From contig CAKSDF010000004.1 in the NCBI GenBank assembly GCA_934444695.1, positions 1 to 30,420 on the forward strand: 30,420 nucleotides of DNA. Reading direction: 5' to 3'. The notes beneath the pieces are model-generated. The model was not told where the DNA came from. It ran no database searches and worked only from the letters and a program-made list of their open reading frames with translations. Positions 8,962 to 16,895 of this stretch are shown in pieces. The translations under genes were made by a program, and so were the position numbers. Every line of letters starts with the position of its first letter. The first letter of the stretch is position 1. This DNA comes from an uncultured Eubacteriales bacterium. Lineage in GTDB: Bacteria > Bacillota > Clostridia > Oscillospirales > Acutalibacteraceae.

Positions 8962-9652
8962 GGGAAAGCGCCTGCTTATATTCTTCGTAGGAATAAAGGG
9001 CGTTTATGGCCTCGAGAAGAGTGCCTGTGCTCATACGCTGAGGAAGGCCCAGCTGCGATAAAAGCAGGGCACGCTTTGCTTTGCTGTCGGCCTTGCCCGA
9101 AAGGCCGTCCTCAAAAAGATCGGTTTTTGTGACCTTTCTTTGCTGAGGGTGTTCATTCTGCTCTTGGCTGCGTTCTTGGCTGCGTTCTTGGTTATGCACT
9201 TGATTGTGCTCTTGGTCGTGCTCGTCGTTATGCCCTTGGTTTTGTCCTTGGCCCTGTTCCTTGTCCTGCCCCTGTAAACTTGCGATTCCCACCTTTTTAA
9301 GGGCCTTTTCAAGAATTTCTCGGCTTATGCCTTCAACGCCTAATTTGCCTTCCTTTGAAGGGGCAACTTTGCGTTTTTCCTTGCCGAAAATATCGGGCAC
9401 AAAAACGTTTTTTATCTCGCCTTCCTTAACAAAGCCTTTGATGTGAGAGCGGATGAGAAAACCTGCGCTGTCGCTATCGGTTAAAATGATTATGCCCCGC
9501 TTTTTTGCCAAAAGTTTTATAAGCTCCCGCTTTTCTTTGTCCTTAAAAATGCCGAATCCGTCGGTGGTGATTATAAGACCGTCGACAATGGACGAAAGCT
9601 TTATTTTGTCGTATTTTCCTTCGACAATGATTGCCTCTTTAAGCTTTATCAT
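8954..9652 (-). CDS. rnmV: Ribonuclease M5 (5S rRNA maturation), with a low-complexity insert
   Basis: 232-aa TOPRIM-family endonuclease that trims precursor 5S rRNA together with ribosomal protein L18 in Firmicutes. The TOPRIM core is clear: EAIIVEGKYD with Glu11, TTDGFG, and LTDSDSAG with Asp59 and Asp61. The conserved KRKVAPSKEGKLGVEGIS segment follows (about 93-110). The usual length is near 180 aa; the excess is a Gln/Glu/His/Asn-rich tract at about residues 127-171 made of imperfect HNQ/ERSQE repeats, placed between the TOPRIM domain and the C-terminal domain (TKTDLFEDGLSG onward). Its ATG overlaps the holA stop by 4 bases (ATGA), so translation is probably coupled. Third and last gene of comEC-holA-rnmV. 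RNase M5 is usually linked to ksgA; this location is different. Confidence 0.9.
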   Translation of the reverse strand: MIKLKEAIIVEGKYDKIKLSSIVDGLIITTDGFGIFKDKEKRELIKLLAKKRGIIILTDSDSAGFLIRSHIKGFVKEGEIKNVFVPDIFGKEKRKVAPSKEGKLGVEGISREILEKALKKVGIASLQGQDKEQGQGQNQGHNDEHDQEHNQVHNQERSQERSQEQNEHPQQRKVTKTDLFEDGLSGKADSKAKRALLLSQLGLPQRMSTGTLLEAINALYSYEEYKQALSRI

Positions 9653-10713
9653 ACCGTTCCACCGCTTTTCTTACTGCCCTTTCCGCCCTTTTCGGCCGAG
9701 ATACGGTAGAGCTTTACAAGGGTCTCTTCAAGCAGCAAGCGGCTGTCGGCGGCCGAAGATTTAAGACTTTTGTCGCAAAGGTCAAGGGTGAGCAGGCTGT
9801 GCTTTATCTTGTCCTCACCGAGGGTTTCGGCGTCTCTTCTCGATTTTGTGAGAGGATAGGCGCTTTTCATATTAAACCTTTTTGCGGCTTCCTCAAGGCT
9901 TATGCGGCTCTTTTTTGCCGATATAACCCTGAAAAGATTGATGTAGGAATAAACCAGCGCGCCGAAAATGGCCTGCGATTCCTGCCGCGCCGCGAAAAGA
10001 CGGCCGAGCACCGTTAAAGCGCCGTTCAGGTTGCCGGAATTTATGGCTCTTACCATATCAAATGCATCCTCGGTTATGCTTTTTGGGCAGAGCAGTTTTA
10101 TGTCTCCGTCGGTTATCTGACGGTTGCCGGCATAGGCGCAAAGCTTTTCAAGCTCTCGGTTTAAGGTGTTTAAATCGTCGCCGCAATAGTCAAGCAGCAG
10201 CGACGCCACCCCCGACGACATAGAGGAACCGCGGTTTGCCGCACCTTTGCAGAGAATTTTTATAAGATCGCCCCGGGATAGACGGTCGAGCTTTAAAAGG
10301 CTGCCGCTTTTTGTGGCGAGAGAGGTCAGCTTTTTGGAGGCCGAGGAATTTCCGATGCCCTTTCCGATGAAATAGATGAGCAAAACGCTTGTGGGGGAAG
10401 GATCGGCAAGGTATTTTTCCAAAAGATCAAGGCTTTTTTGCGAAAGCTTTGCCGTATCGGGGTTGTAAACGGCGGCCACCCGTTTTTCTCCCATGGCCGG
10501 CATCTGACAAAGGGCGTTGACCGCCTCGGTCAGGTCGGTTGCTTCGGGAAATTTTGAAATGTTAAAATCGGCAAAAGGACCGTCTGCCACCGAAATTATG
10601 CGGTCGGCATAAAGACGGATAAGGTAGTCCTCGTCCCCGTAAATAAGATAAAATGGGGAAAGATCTCCCGATTTAAGCTGATTTTTCAGTGTTGCTTCGG
10701 TTATTTTGGCCAT
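9649..10713 (-). CDS. holA: DNA polymerase III delta subunit (clamp-loader)
   Basis: 354-aa clamp-loader subunit that opens the beta sliding clamp. The N-terminus reads SPFYLIYGDEDYLIRLYADRI, the typical HolA start with a degenerate P-loop region and no functional Walker A lysine. The middle has the conserved LLDYCGDDLNTLNRELEKLCAYAG stretch (about 185-210), followed by ITEDAFDMVRAINSGN and the C-terminal helical collar domain (LLEETLVKLYRI near the end). Length is normal. Its ATG shares one base with the comEC stop (TAATG), and its own stop overlaps rnmV, so the three genes look translationally coupled. The comEC-holA order is common in Firmicutes. Confidence 0.95.
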   Translation of the reverse strand: MAKITEATLKNQLKSGDLSPFYLIYGDEDYLIRLYADRIISVADGPFADFNISKFPEATDLTEAVNALCQMPAMGEKRVAAVYNPDTAKLSQKSLDLLEKYLADPSPTSVLLIYFIGKGIGNSSASKKLTSLATKSGSLLKLDRLSRGDLIKILCKGAANRGSSMSSGVASLLLDYCGDDLNTLNRELEKLCAYAGNRQITDGDIKLLCPKSITEDAFDMVRAINSGNLNGALTVLGRLFAARQESQAIFGALVYSYINLFRVISAKKSRISLEEAAKRFNMKSAYPLTKSRRDAETLGEDKIKHSLLTLDLCDKSLKSSAADSRLLLEETLVKLYRISAEKGGKGSKKSGGTV

Positions 10714-13061
10714 TAATCAAATCTCCTGACAGTGGTTTTAGAAAAGACGGTTTTAATTCGAGCGCCCTCGGCTTTGTGCACGCTGCCGTCCGAAAGGATG
10801 AATTTTCCTTGGGAAATGATGAAGTTGTAATTTCCCGATGCGGCGGATTTGTCTCCGGCGAATATCCTTTGTCCGTTCATATTTATGCTAACTCCAGAAA
10901 GGGCGGTATCAAAGGCAAAGGAAATGTTGCCTAAATTGTTCAAATCGCCTAAATTATCCATATCTTGAAAGCTGCCGTTCAAAAGGTCGCTCAGCGGCAA
11001 AATCGGCGCTTCGGCAGGCTTTAAAAGCAGGTTGAGATACTGCTCGTTATCGGCCACGGCAACGGCCTTAGGCGAGCAGCTGTTTGTTATGTAATATGCG
11101 CCCAGCGGCGACGAATCTTTAAGGGGGATGAAAAGCTCGGGATTTTCTATGCCGCTGTTTCGCATAATGCTGAGCATTTCATAGTTGACCGACGGCTTTT
11201 TATCGCAGCCTATGATTATTGCCTTGTTTTGGTGAATTATCAGCAGAGCGGTATTTTTATCCCTGCCGCAGCTGTAAAGAGCGTATGTGTTGCCGTCCAC
11301 TGCCGCCGCGGCGGCGCAGCAAACGGCCAGCGAACAGGATATTATAATCGATACAAGGGCTACGGTGCGCTTTTTGAGCACCTTATCCTTTCGCCGCTTT
11401 ATAAAGGCAAGCAGCAGTACGAGATAGAATATCACAAGAAAGACATAAAGGGCTCCGTATCTCGTGTATACCGACGCAAATGGGATTTTTGAAAGAAGGC
11501 CGGTTATCCATATAAAATACTTTGCCACCACCCCGCCGCAAAGCAGCAGGGGATAGCCGATAAATCCTATAACGGGAACGAGCGAAAGCACCCCGCCGAA
11601 GATGCATCCCACAACGCAAACCACCGCAAAGGGCGTCACGAGTATGTTTGAAACGACCGAAATAAAGGAAAAGCTTCCGAAGCAATAAATCAGTACCGGC
11701 AGGCTGAACACCATGGAGCTTAAGGTTATGGAAACAAGGTCGGTTATGGGAATGAGGCGGCGCAGGAATCTTTTGTTTTTAAGATGCGATGAAAAGAATT
11801 TGCCGATGGGCGTTGCCAGGGTGACGATTCCGAGGGTGGCGAGCACCGAGCAGATAAAGCCTACGTCGGCGGCCGAAAAGGGGATGAACATACATATCAG
11901 CAGGCAGGAAAGCCCCAGGGAATTGAGCGAATCGGCCCGGCGGAGAAAGAATTCTCCCGCTATCATAACCGTCATCATAAGCGCCGCTCTTATGGCGGGA
12001 AGCCGCATCCCCGAGATGAAAACAAATGCCCATATAAGAAGGAGGGACAAAATTCCCGAAAGCTTGCGGCCTTTCAGCTTTGAAAGAAGAGAGGCTATTA
12101 TACCGGCCAAAAGTGTGATGTGCAGGCCTGAAACCGAGGTCAGATGGGAAAGAGAGCATATTCTTAAGGCGCGGGTTATGTAATAGGGGGTTTGATCGGT
12201 AAAGCTAAGTGAAATGCCGGTCATAAGTCCCGCCACATCGTCCGAAAATACCGAAAACACACTGTCGACAATGGCTTTTTTGCAAATCTGAGCTGCACAG
12301 AGCAGGTCCTTTGCGCCCTTGCCGGTAACGGTAATGCTGCTGCAATCGCCGGATAAATAAACCGGGCTTAAAAACTGCTGTCCGTCCGATGCGGTCAGCG
12401 GGTCGCTGAGCAGGGCGGTGCATTCAACCCTGTCGCCGGGGGATGCGTTTATCGGCTCTTTAACCCGTAAAATAATCGTGGCGGAAAGGCTGTCGGAGCT
12501 GTCGCTGTTATCGGTATCTGCAGCATTATCGCTGCCATTGCCTGTGTCGTTTAATATGCTGTCGCTGCCTGTGCCGCTTGCGTTGTTAGCATCGGTGCTG
12601 ACATTATCGCTGTCTGTGACGTTTGTGACATTTGTGCTGTTGTCGGCTTGGCTGTCGGTTTTGTCTGAGAATTGCGGGTCGGTGGATTTTTCGTCCTCAA
12701 TAATGTTTTCCCATTTTAGGTCGGCCTTCACCGGAACGAGCGTGTAGCCGTCGTTATATTCGATATTTCCGATGACCTTTGCCGAAAAGCTTATTTCCTT
12801 TTGAGAAAATTCGCTTAGCGGGTATATAAAAATGGCTGTCGAAAGAATAGCCGCCAAAATCCCCGCCGAAAAAGAAAAGAGGGCAGCAGTGGTATTTTTG
12901 AACACTGCGCCGCCCTCTAAAACTTTGCAAAGCGCCCCGCAGACTGCCGCAGCAATGAGAAGGGTTATGGCCGCCCAAAGCGGAATTAATTTTGAAAACA
13001 GAAGAGCAAGTAAATTACCCGCGAAAAATGCAAATCCCACCGTAAAAAACGGCCTTTTCAC
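10713..13061 (-). CDS. comEC: ComEC/Rec2-family DNA uptake channel with degenerate C-terminal domain
   Basis: Polytopic membrane protein of the natural-transformation channel family. The start is taken as the GTG at 13061 because GGAAG lies 8 bases before it; a GTG at 13070 overlaps that site and would add 3 residues. N-terminal hydrophobic segments (about 1-70) are followed by an extracellular domain interrupted by a Asp/Asn/Ser/Thr-rich insert (about 124-195). The Competence domain carries LTSVSGLHITLLAGI and SGMRLPAIRAALMM, then many membrane helices to about 575. The C-terminal region (about 580-782), where a metallo-beta-lactamase-like nuclease domain normally sits, shows no HxHxDH metal motif, so it is probably inactive or replaced. 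Two short membrane-proximal pieces aside, the frame is intact. First gene of comEC-holA-rnmV; whether the cell is competent cannot be told from this window. Confidence 0.92.
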   Translation of the reverse strand: MKRPFFTVGFAFFAGNLLALLFSKLIPLWAAITLLIAAAVCGALCKVLEGGAVFKNTTAALFSFSAGILAAILSTAIFIYPLSEFSQKEISFSAKVIGNIEYNDGYTLVPVKADLKWENIIEDEKSTDPQFSDKTDSQADNSTNVTNVTDSDNVSTDANNASGTGSDSILNDTGNGSDNAADTDNSDSSDSLSATIILRVKEPINASPGDRVECTALLSDPLTASDGQQFLSPVYLSGDCSSITVTGKGAKDLLCAAQICKKAIVDSVFSVFSDDVAGLMTGISLSFTDQTPYYITRALRICSLSHLTSVSGLHITLLAGIIASLLSKLKGRKLSGILSLLLIWAFVFISGMRLPAIRAALMMTVMIAGEFFLRRADSLNSLGLSCLLICMFIPFSAADVGFICSVLATLGIVTLATPIGKFFSSHLKNKRFLRRLIPITDLVSITLSSMVFSLPVLIYCFGSFSFISVVSNILVTPFAVVCVVGCIFGGVLSLVPVIGFIGYPLLLCGGVVAKYFIWITGLLSKIPFASVYTRYGALYVFLVIFYLVLLLAFIKRRKDKVLKKRTVALVSIIISCSLAVCCAAAAAVDGNTYALYSCGRDKNTALLIIHQNKAIIIGCDKKPSVNYEMLSIMRNSGIENPELFIPLKDSSPLGAYYITNSCSPKAVAVADNEQYLNLLLKPAEAPILPLSDLLNGSFQDMDNLGDLNNLGNISFAFDTALSGVSINMNGQRIFAGDKSAASGNYNFIISQGKFILSDGSVHKAEGARIKTVFSKTTVRRFD

Positions 13062-13202
13062 AAAAATCACTTCCGTAGCCGATTGTCCGTTTATTTAAAT
13101 GTGCTGCACCCCGCAGCGGGAATTGGATTTATTGCCGATTTAAATGCCTTGTGCTTGCATATCTTTAATCCGTATGCCTTAATGCCTTGGATTAAGTGTG
13201 CT

Positions 13203-13324
13203 TTAGATTGGTATGTTTTAGATTATGTATTGCAGATTAATGCATTTTAGATAATACATCATAGATTAATACATCTTAGACTAATGCATTGAGATTTAAT
13301 ACACTTTAGATTAATACATCTTAG
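13203..13324. repeat. Degenerate tandem array with 15-bp period between ruvX and comEC
   Basis: Eight units of 14-15 bases near TTAGATTAATACATC: starts at 13203, 13218, 13232, 13247, 13261, 13276, 13291 and 13306, then a partial TTAG at 13321. The best copies (13261, 13306) differ by one or two bases. It fills much of the 271-base gap between ruvX and comEC and ends 12 bases from the ruvX stop. The rest of the gap (13072-13200) is A/T-rich with no gene; a small hairpin GCTGC/GCAGC sits near 13103-13117. Confidence 0.85.
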
Positions 13325-13336
13325 TTTATTATAATG

Positions 13337-13765
13337 CTAATCCTTTGATTTTGCGGATTTCCTTTTGGCCATATAGTTTTCCAGTATCATTACCGCCGAA
13401 AGGGTGTCCACAACGTTTTTGCGCTTCTTTCCCCGCGTGTCGGTGAAATTGAGGGCATTGTGAGCCGCGACGGTGGTAAGCCGTTCGTCGCACATATCGA
13501 AAGGAATGCCGCAAAATTCCGATAATTCTTCGGCAAACTGCCGACACTGCTCCGATCGGAATCCCCGGCTGCCGTCCATATTAACCGGATCGCCTACCAC
13601 TATAAGCTCGGCCTTGCGTTCCTTTGCAGCCTGAGATATTTTTTGCATAAGGGCGTTTTTGTCCTTTTCAAACACCGTGCAAACAGGGCTTGCCAGAATT
13701 TCCGACCTGTCGCAAACCGCAAGGCCGGTTCTGGCGTCTCCGTAATCAACGCAAAGAATTATCAT
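13337..13765 (-). CDS. ruvX: YqgF/RuvX-family putative pre-16S rRNA nuclease / Holliday junction resolvase
   Basis: 142-aa RNase H-fold protein of the usual length. Visible family motifs are ILCVDYGDARTGLAVCD at the N-terminus (first catalytic Asp), LIVVGDPVNMDGSRG in the middle, CDERLTT (catalytic Glu region) and the C-terminal KRKNVVDTLSAVMILENYM with its Asp. The family acts in 16S rRNA 5' maturation in E. coli and has been proposed to resolve Holliday junctions. The ATG overlaps the nadC stop by 4 bases (ATGA), making it the third gene of nadB-nadC-ruvX. Confidence 0.95.
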   Translation of the reverse strand: MIILCVDYGDARTGLAVCDRSEILASPVCTVFEKDKNALMQKISQAAKERKAELIVVGDPVNMDGSRGFRSEQCRQFAEELSEFCGIPFDMCDERLTTVAAHNALNFTDTRGKKRKNVVDTLSAVMILENYMAKRKSAKSKD

Positions 13766-14604
13766 AGCTTCTTTATCTTCATAGATATGTCGAAAGCCTT
13801 GACCGAATGGGTCAGCGCACCGACCGAAATGATGTCCACTCCCGTTTTTGCAACGCCGGCGATTGTGTCGTGGGTTATGCCACCCGAGGCTTCGGAAAGG
13901 GCGCGGCCGTCTATCAGCTCGACCGCCTTTTTCATTGTATCATTGTCCATATTGTCGAGCATAATTATGTCGGCTTTTGCGCGCAGGGCCTGCTCAACCT
14001 CGTCGAGATTACGGGTCTCGACCTCTATTTTAACGGTGTGGCCTATTTTTTCTCTTAAAATGGATACCGCTTTTTCGATTCCGCCGCAGGCGTCGATGTG
14101 GTTGTCCTTTAGCATAGCGCAGTCGGAAAGGTTGTAGCGGTGATTCTTTCCGCCGCCGCAGGTGACGGCATATTTCTGCAAAGCGCGAAGGCCGGGAAGG
14201 GTCTTTCTTGTGTCGGCAATGCTGGCCTTTGTGCCCTTAACAAGGTCGACGCACTTGGCCGTTTCGGTGGCAATGCCCGACATATGCTGAAGGATGTTGA
14301 GGGCTGTGCGTTCACCCTTTAAAAGGAAGGTGACCGGGCCCTTTATCTCGGCGATGATGTCGCCCTTTTCTATTCTGTCGCCGTCCTTTTTATAAACCGA
14401 GTATTCAAACTTGTCGCTGAGCAGCTCGAAAACCCGCAGCGCTTCGTCTATTCCGCAAAGCACACCGCTTGCCTTGGCAAGAAAAACACCCTGCTGAATG
14501 TTTTGCTCGTCGAGGGTCAGGTCGGTGGCGGCGTCTATATAGTTTATATCCTCTTTGAGGGCGGTTATGATAATGTCGTCGACCGTGAATTTAGGCAGTA
14601 TCAT
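13762..14604 (-). CDS. nadC: Quinolinate phosphoribosyltransferase (decarboxylating)
   Basis: 280-aa type II phosphoribosyltransferase that turns quinolinate plus PRPP into nicotinate mononucleotide and CO2. Signatures seen: ERTALNILQHMSGIAT (about 98-113), ADTRKTLPGLRALQKYAVTCGGGKNHR (about 129-155, the quinolinate-binding Arg/Lys/His residues), MLKDNHI, IEVETRNLDE, DIIMLDN and SGGITHDTI, ending with SVGALTHSVKAFDISMK. Length is normal. Its ATG overlaps the nadB stop by 4 bases and its stop overlaps ruvX. Confidence 0.98.
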   Translation of the reverse strand: MILPKFTVDDIIITALKEDINYIDAATDLTLDEQNIQQGVFLAKASGVLCGIDEALRVFELLSDKFEYSVYKKDGDRIEKGDIIAEIKGPVTFLLKGERTALNILQHMSGIATETAKCVDLVKGTKASIADTRKTLPGLRALQKYAVTCGGGKNHRYNLSDCAMLKDNHIDACGGIEKAVSILREKIGHTVKIEVETRNLDEVEQALRAKADIIMLDNMDNDTMKKAVELIDGRALSEASGGITHDTIAGVAKTGVDIISVGALTHSVKAFDISMKIKKL

Positions 14605-16064
14605 TTGCTTAACTTCTCCTTTAAGATAATGTGCGCCACGGTGGCGAGAGACAGGGCTTCGCAGTATTCCCTTGTGATTGCAAAGTGACCGCTCTTGAGG
14701 CGTTCGAGGTAGCGGTCGACCTGCTTGATTCCGGTCTGGCAGGCCGAAAGGTCGGGAATAACAAAGGTGGAGCGCTGCATAATATCATTTATAGTCTTAT
14801 CTATATCCTTGGGAACGGGTGCACCGGAAATGTCGGGAATCTCGGGGAATTCAGGAGGCGCAAAATGCTCGCCCTCGCTCTTTTTGGTAATATCCTCAGC
14901 CGAGCGGCGGCCGAAAACAAGGGCTTCGAGCAGGGAGTTGGATGCAAGGCGGTTGGCGCCGTGCACGCCGGTGTGGGAGCATTCGCCCACTGCATAGAGA
15001 CGGTCGATATCGGTTTTGGAATTAAGGTTAACATCAATTCCGCCCATAAGATAGTGCTGGCAGGGGAAAATCGGAATGGGCTCCTTGGTTATGTCTACGC
15101 CCTTTTCAAGGCACTTTTCGTATATCATGGGGAAGCGGTTTTTGAGGAATTCCTCTCCCTTATAGGCAATGTCGAGATAGAAATCTTCGTTTGCAAGACG
15201 GCGGCTTTCGAGAATTATCGATTTTGCCACAACGTCGCGGGGAGCAAGCTCAAGCCGCTTGTCGTAAAGGTGCATAAAGCGCTCCTTATGGCAGTTGAGA
15301 AGATATGCACCCTCGCCTCTGACCGCTTCGCTTATGAGAAATTTCTGACGGCTGGTTTTGTCGGCGGCAAAAGAGGTGGGATGGAACTGAACATAATCGA
15401 GATGAGCAATTTTACAGCCGAGGTCGTATGCAAGACGGATTCCGTCGCCGGTGGCAATGGCCGAGTTGGTGGTATAGCGGTAAACCTGGCCTATTCCGCC
15501 GGTTGCAAGCACTACGTAAGGCGTGGCCACAATATGGGGCACGTCATCTTTAAGAATGTATGCGAAAAATCCTCCGTCAAACCTCTTGAGGTTGAAGAGT
15601 ACCGAAAAATCGGAAATTTCGATGTTTTTTCTCTTTTTGACCGCTTCGCAAAGACGATAGGCAATCTCGTATCCGGTGGAATCCTTGTGGTGGACTATCC
15701 TGCGGCGGCTGTGACCTCCTTCGAGGGTGGAATTGAGCTCGCCGGTTTCGGTCTTGTCGAAATCAACGTCAAATTCCTCGTATATCCGGCGGACGTCCTT
15801 AGGTCCTTCGGTAACAAGCACACGCACCGAGTCGTGGTTGTTTTCCTGACGGCCGGCAATCAAGGTGTCGTTGAAATGGAGGTCGTAGGAATCGTTTGTG
15901 GTGTCGAGAACTGCGGCGACTCCGCCCTGGGCAAGAGCGGTGTTTGAAAGCAGCATCTCGTCCTTGCAAAGGAGCAGCACCTTTTTGTCCTCGGGAATGT
16001 TGAGGGCGCAGTAAAGTCCTCCCACTCCGCATCCGGCAATTATAACGTCATATTGTTTATCCAT
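14601..16064 (-). CDS. nadB: L-aspartate oxidase
   Basis: 487-aa FAD enzyme oxidising L-aspartate to iminoaspartate, first step of de novo NAD synthesis. The N-terminal dinucleotide-binding loop reads IIAGCGVGGLYCALNIP. Further succinate dehydrogenase/aspartate oxidase signatures are ALAQGGVAAV, GELNSTLEGGHSRRRIVHH (the active-site Arg/His region), LATGGIGQVYRYTTN, HPTSF, YLMGGIDVN and GVHGANRLASNSLLEALVFG. It is somewhat shorter than the E. coli enzyme (about 540), mainly at the C-terminus. It leads nadB-nadC-ruvX. nadA, the partner quinolinate synthase, is not next to it: the upstream neighbour is divergent dut. Confidence 0.97.
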   Translation of the reverse strand: MDKQYDVIIAGCGVGGLYCALNIPEDKKVLLLCKDEMLLSNTALAQGGVAAVLDTTNDSYDLHFNDTLIAGRQENNHDSVRVLVTEGPKDVRRIYEEFDVDFDKTETGELNSTLEGGHSRRRIVHHKDSTGYEIAYRLCEAVKKRKNIEISDFSVLFNLKRFDGGFFAYILKDDVPHIVATPYVVLATGGIGQVYRYTTNSAIATGDGIRLAYDLGCKIAHLDYVQFHPTSFAADKTSRQKFLISEAVRGEGAYLLNCHKERFMHLYDKRLELAPRDVVAKSIILESRRLANEDFYLDIAYKGEEFLKNRFPMIYEKCLEKGVDITKEPIPIFPCQHYLMGGIDVNLNSKTDIDRLYAVGECSHTGVHGANRLASNSLLEALVFGRRSAEDITKKSEGEHFAPPEFPEIPDISGAPVPKDIDKTINDIMQRSTFVIPDLSACQTGIKQVDRYLERLKSGHFAITREYCEALSLATVAHIILKEKLSK

Positions 16065-16107
16065 AGCCTTAACCTTCTATATAAAAAAGATTTCTGTATT
16101 CTTTTCC

Positions 16108-16116
16108 ATTTTACCA
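16108..16116 (-). promoter_or_regulatory. Extended -10 promoter element of the nadB operon
   Basis: On the minus strand TGG TAAAAT, an extended -10 box, lies about 45 bases upstream of the nadB ATG. A weak -35 (TGTTAT) can be placed 17 bases further up. Confidence 0.5.
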
Positions 16117-16205
16117 CATTGTTCGTCCAAATAACAGCCCCTAAAACCTATTTTTTTAATATTTTTATTTTTTACTTTATTTTTGTGGAAAGGTTCGCGG
16201 AAATA

Positions 16206-16214
16206 TGGTAAAAT
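16206..16214 (+). promoter_or_regulatory. Extended -10 promoter element of dut
   Basis: TGG TAAAAT, identical to the element driving nadB on the other strand. No good -35 is seen at 17 bases (TTGTGG is at 20). The leader that follows holds a perfect 7-bp hairpin (16227-16233 with 16239-16245) and a 12-base palindrome TTAAGGCCTTAA at 16250-16261. Confidence 0.5.
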
Positions 16215-16288
16215 GACAAGGTAAAGCGGATGTCTAAAACATCCGTTGATTAAGGCCTTAAAGAAAAAACGAAAATGAGGGATAGCAA

Positions 16289-16720
16289 ATGAACATAAAA
16301 ATAAAAAAGCTTAAAGATGATGCCGTTGTTCCTACAAGAGGTTCCAAATACGCCGCCGGAGCGGATCTCTATTCGGCCGAAAGCGATCTGTACATCGAGG
16401 ACAGACAGACGGTTATGATCGGCACGGGAATTGCCATGGAAATTCCCGAAGGGTATGTAGGGCTTGTGTATGCAAGAAGCGGTCTTGCCTGCAAAGAAGG
16501 GCTTGCTCCCGCAAACAAGGTGGGGGTTATCGACAGCGACTACCGCGGAGAAATAAAGGTGGCTCTTTACAATCAGTCGGGGCAGAAAAAGCTTGTTAAA
16601 AAGGGCGAAAGAATTGCCCAGATCGTCATTGCACCCTTCCTTGCGCCGGAATTTACCGAGGTTAGCAAGCTTGACGAGACCGACAGGGGCGAGGGCGGTT
16701 TCGGATCGACCGGAAAATAA
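16289..16720 (+). CDS. dut: dUTP diphosphatase (dUTPase)
   Basis: 143-aa trimeric dUTPase hydrolysing dUTP to dUMP and pyrophosphate, keeping uracil out of DNA. All five family motifs are present in order: AGADLYS (motif 1), ARSGLA (2), GVIDSDYRGEI (3, with the catalytic Asp), GERIAQIVI (4) and RGEGGFGSTG (5, the C-terminal P-loop-like arm). Length is typical. Start ATG at 16289 follows a GAGGGA site. It is transcribed away from nadB; a strong separate promoter follows it, so it may be monocistronic. Confidence 0.98.
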   Translation: MNIKIKKLKDDAVVPTRGSKYAAGADLYSAESDLYIEDRQTVMIGTGIAMEIPEGYVGLVYARSGLACKEGLAPANKVGVIDSDYRGEIKVALYNQSGQKKLVKKGERIAQIVIAPFLAPEFTEVSKLDETDRGEGGFGSTGK

Positions 16721-16772
16721 TTTTTTGGACAGAAAAAGGTAAGAAGGTTACGAAAATTTAAAACTTTTCCTG

Positions 16773-16801
16773 TTTACAAAACATTATGGTTTTGATATAA
16801 T
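16773..16801 (+). promoter_or_regulatory. Sigma-A-type promoter of the deacetylase operon
   Basis: -35 TTTACA at 16773-16778, 17-base spacer, -10 TATAAT at 16796-16801. Transcription would start near 16808. Confidence 0.88.
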
Positions 16802-16813
16802 CAAATGTGCCGG

Positions 16814-16855
16814 TGCCGCAGCCTTATAAAAGGGCTGCATATGTTGACGGCAGCC
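16814..16855 (+). promoter_or_regulatory. Leader with two mutually exclusive hairpins
   Basis: The central GGCTGC (16833-16838) can pair with GCAGCC upstream (16818-16823) or with an identical GCAGCC downstream (16850-16855). This is the geometry of an attenuator or switch, right at the predicted start of the transcript. No U-run follows either hairpin, so a regulatory role is only a possibility. Confidence 0.35.
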
Positions 16856-16895
16856 TAATGATAACCTATAATTAAAGCTGATGGGAGACGCTTTG

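Noticed and set aside
14631..15947. A 438-codon open frame opposite nadB on the plus strand.
   Set aside because: nadB is clearly the real gene, and the opposite translation has no recognised family or proper start.
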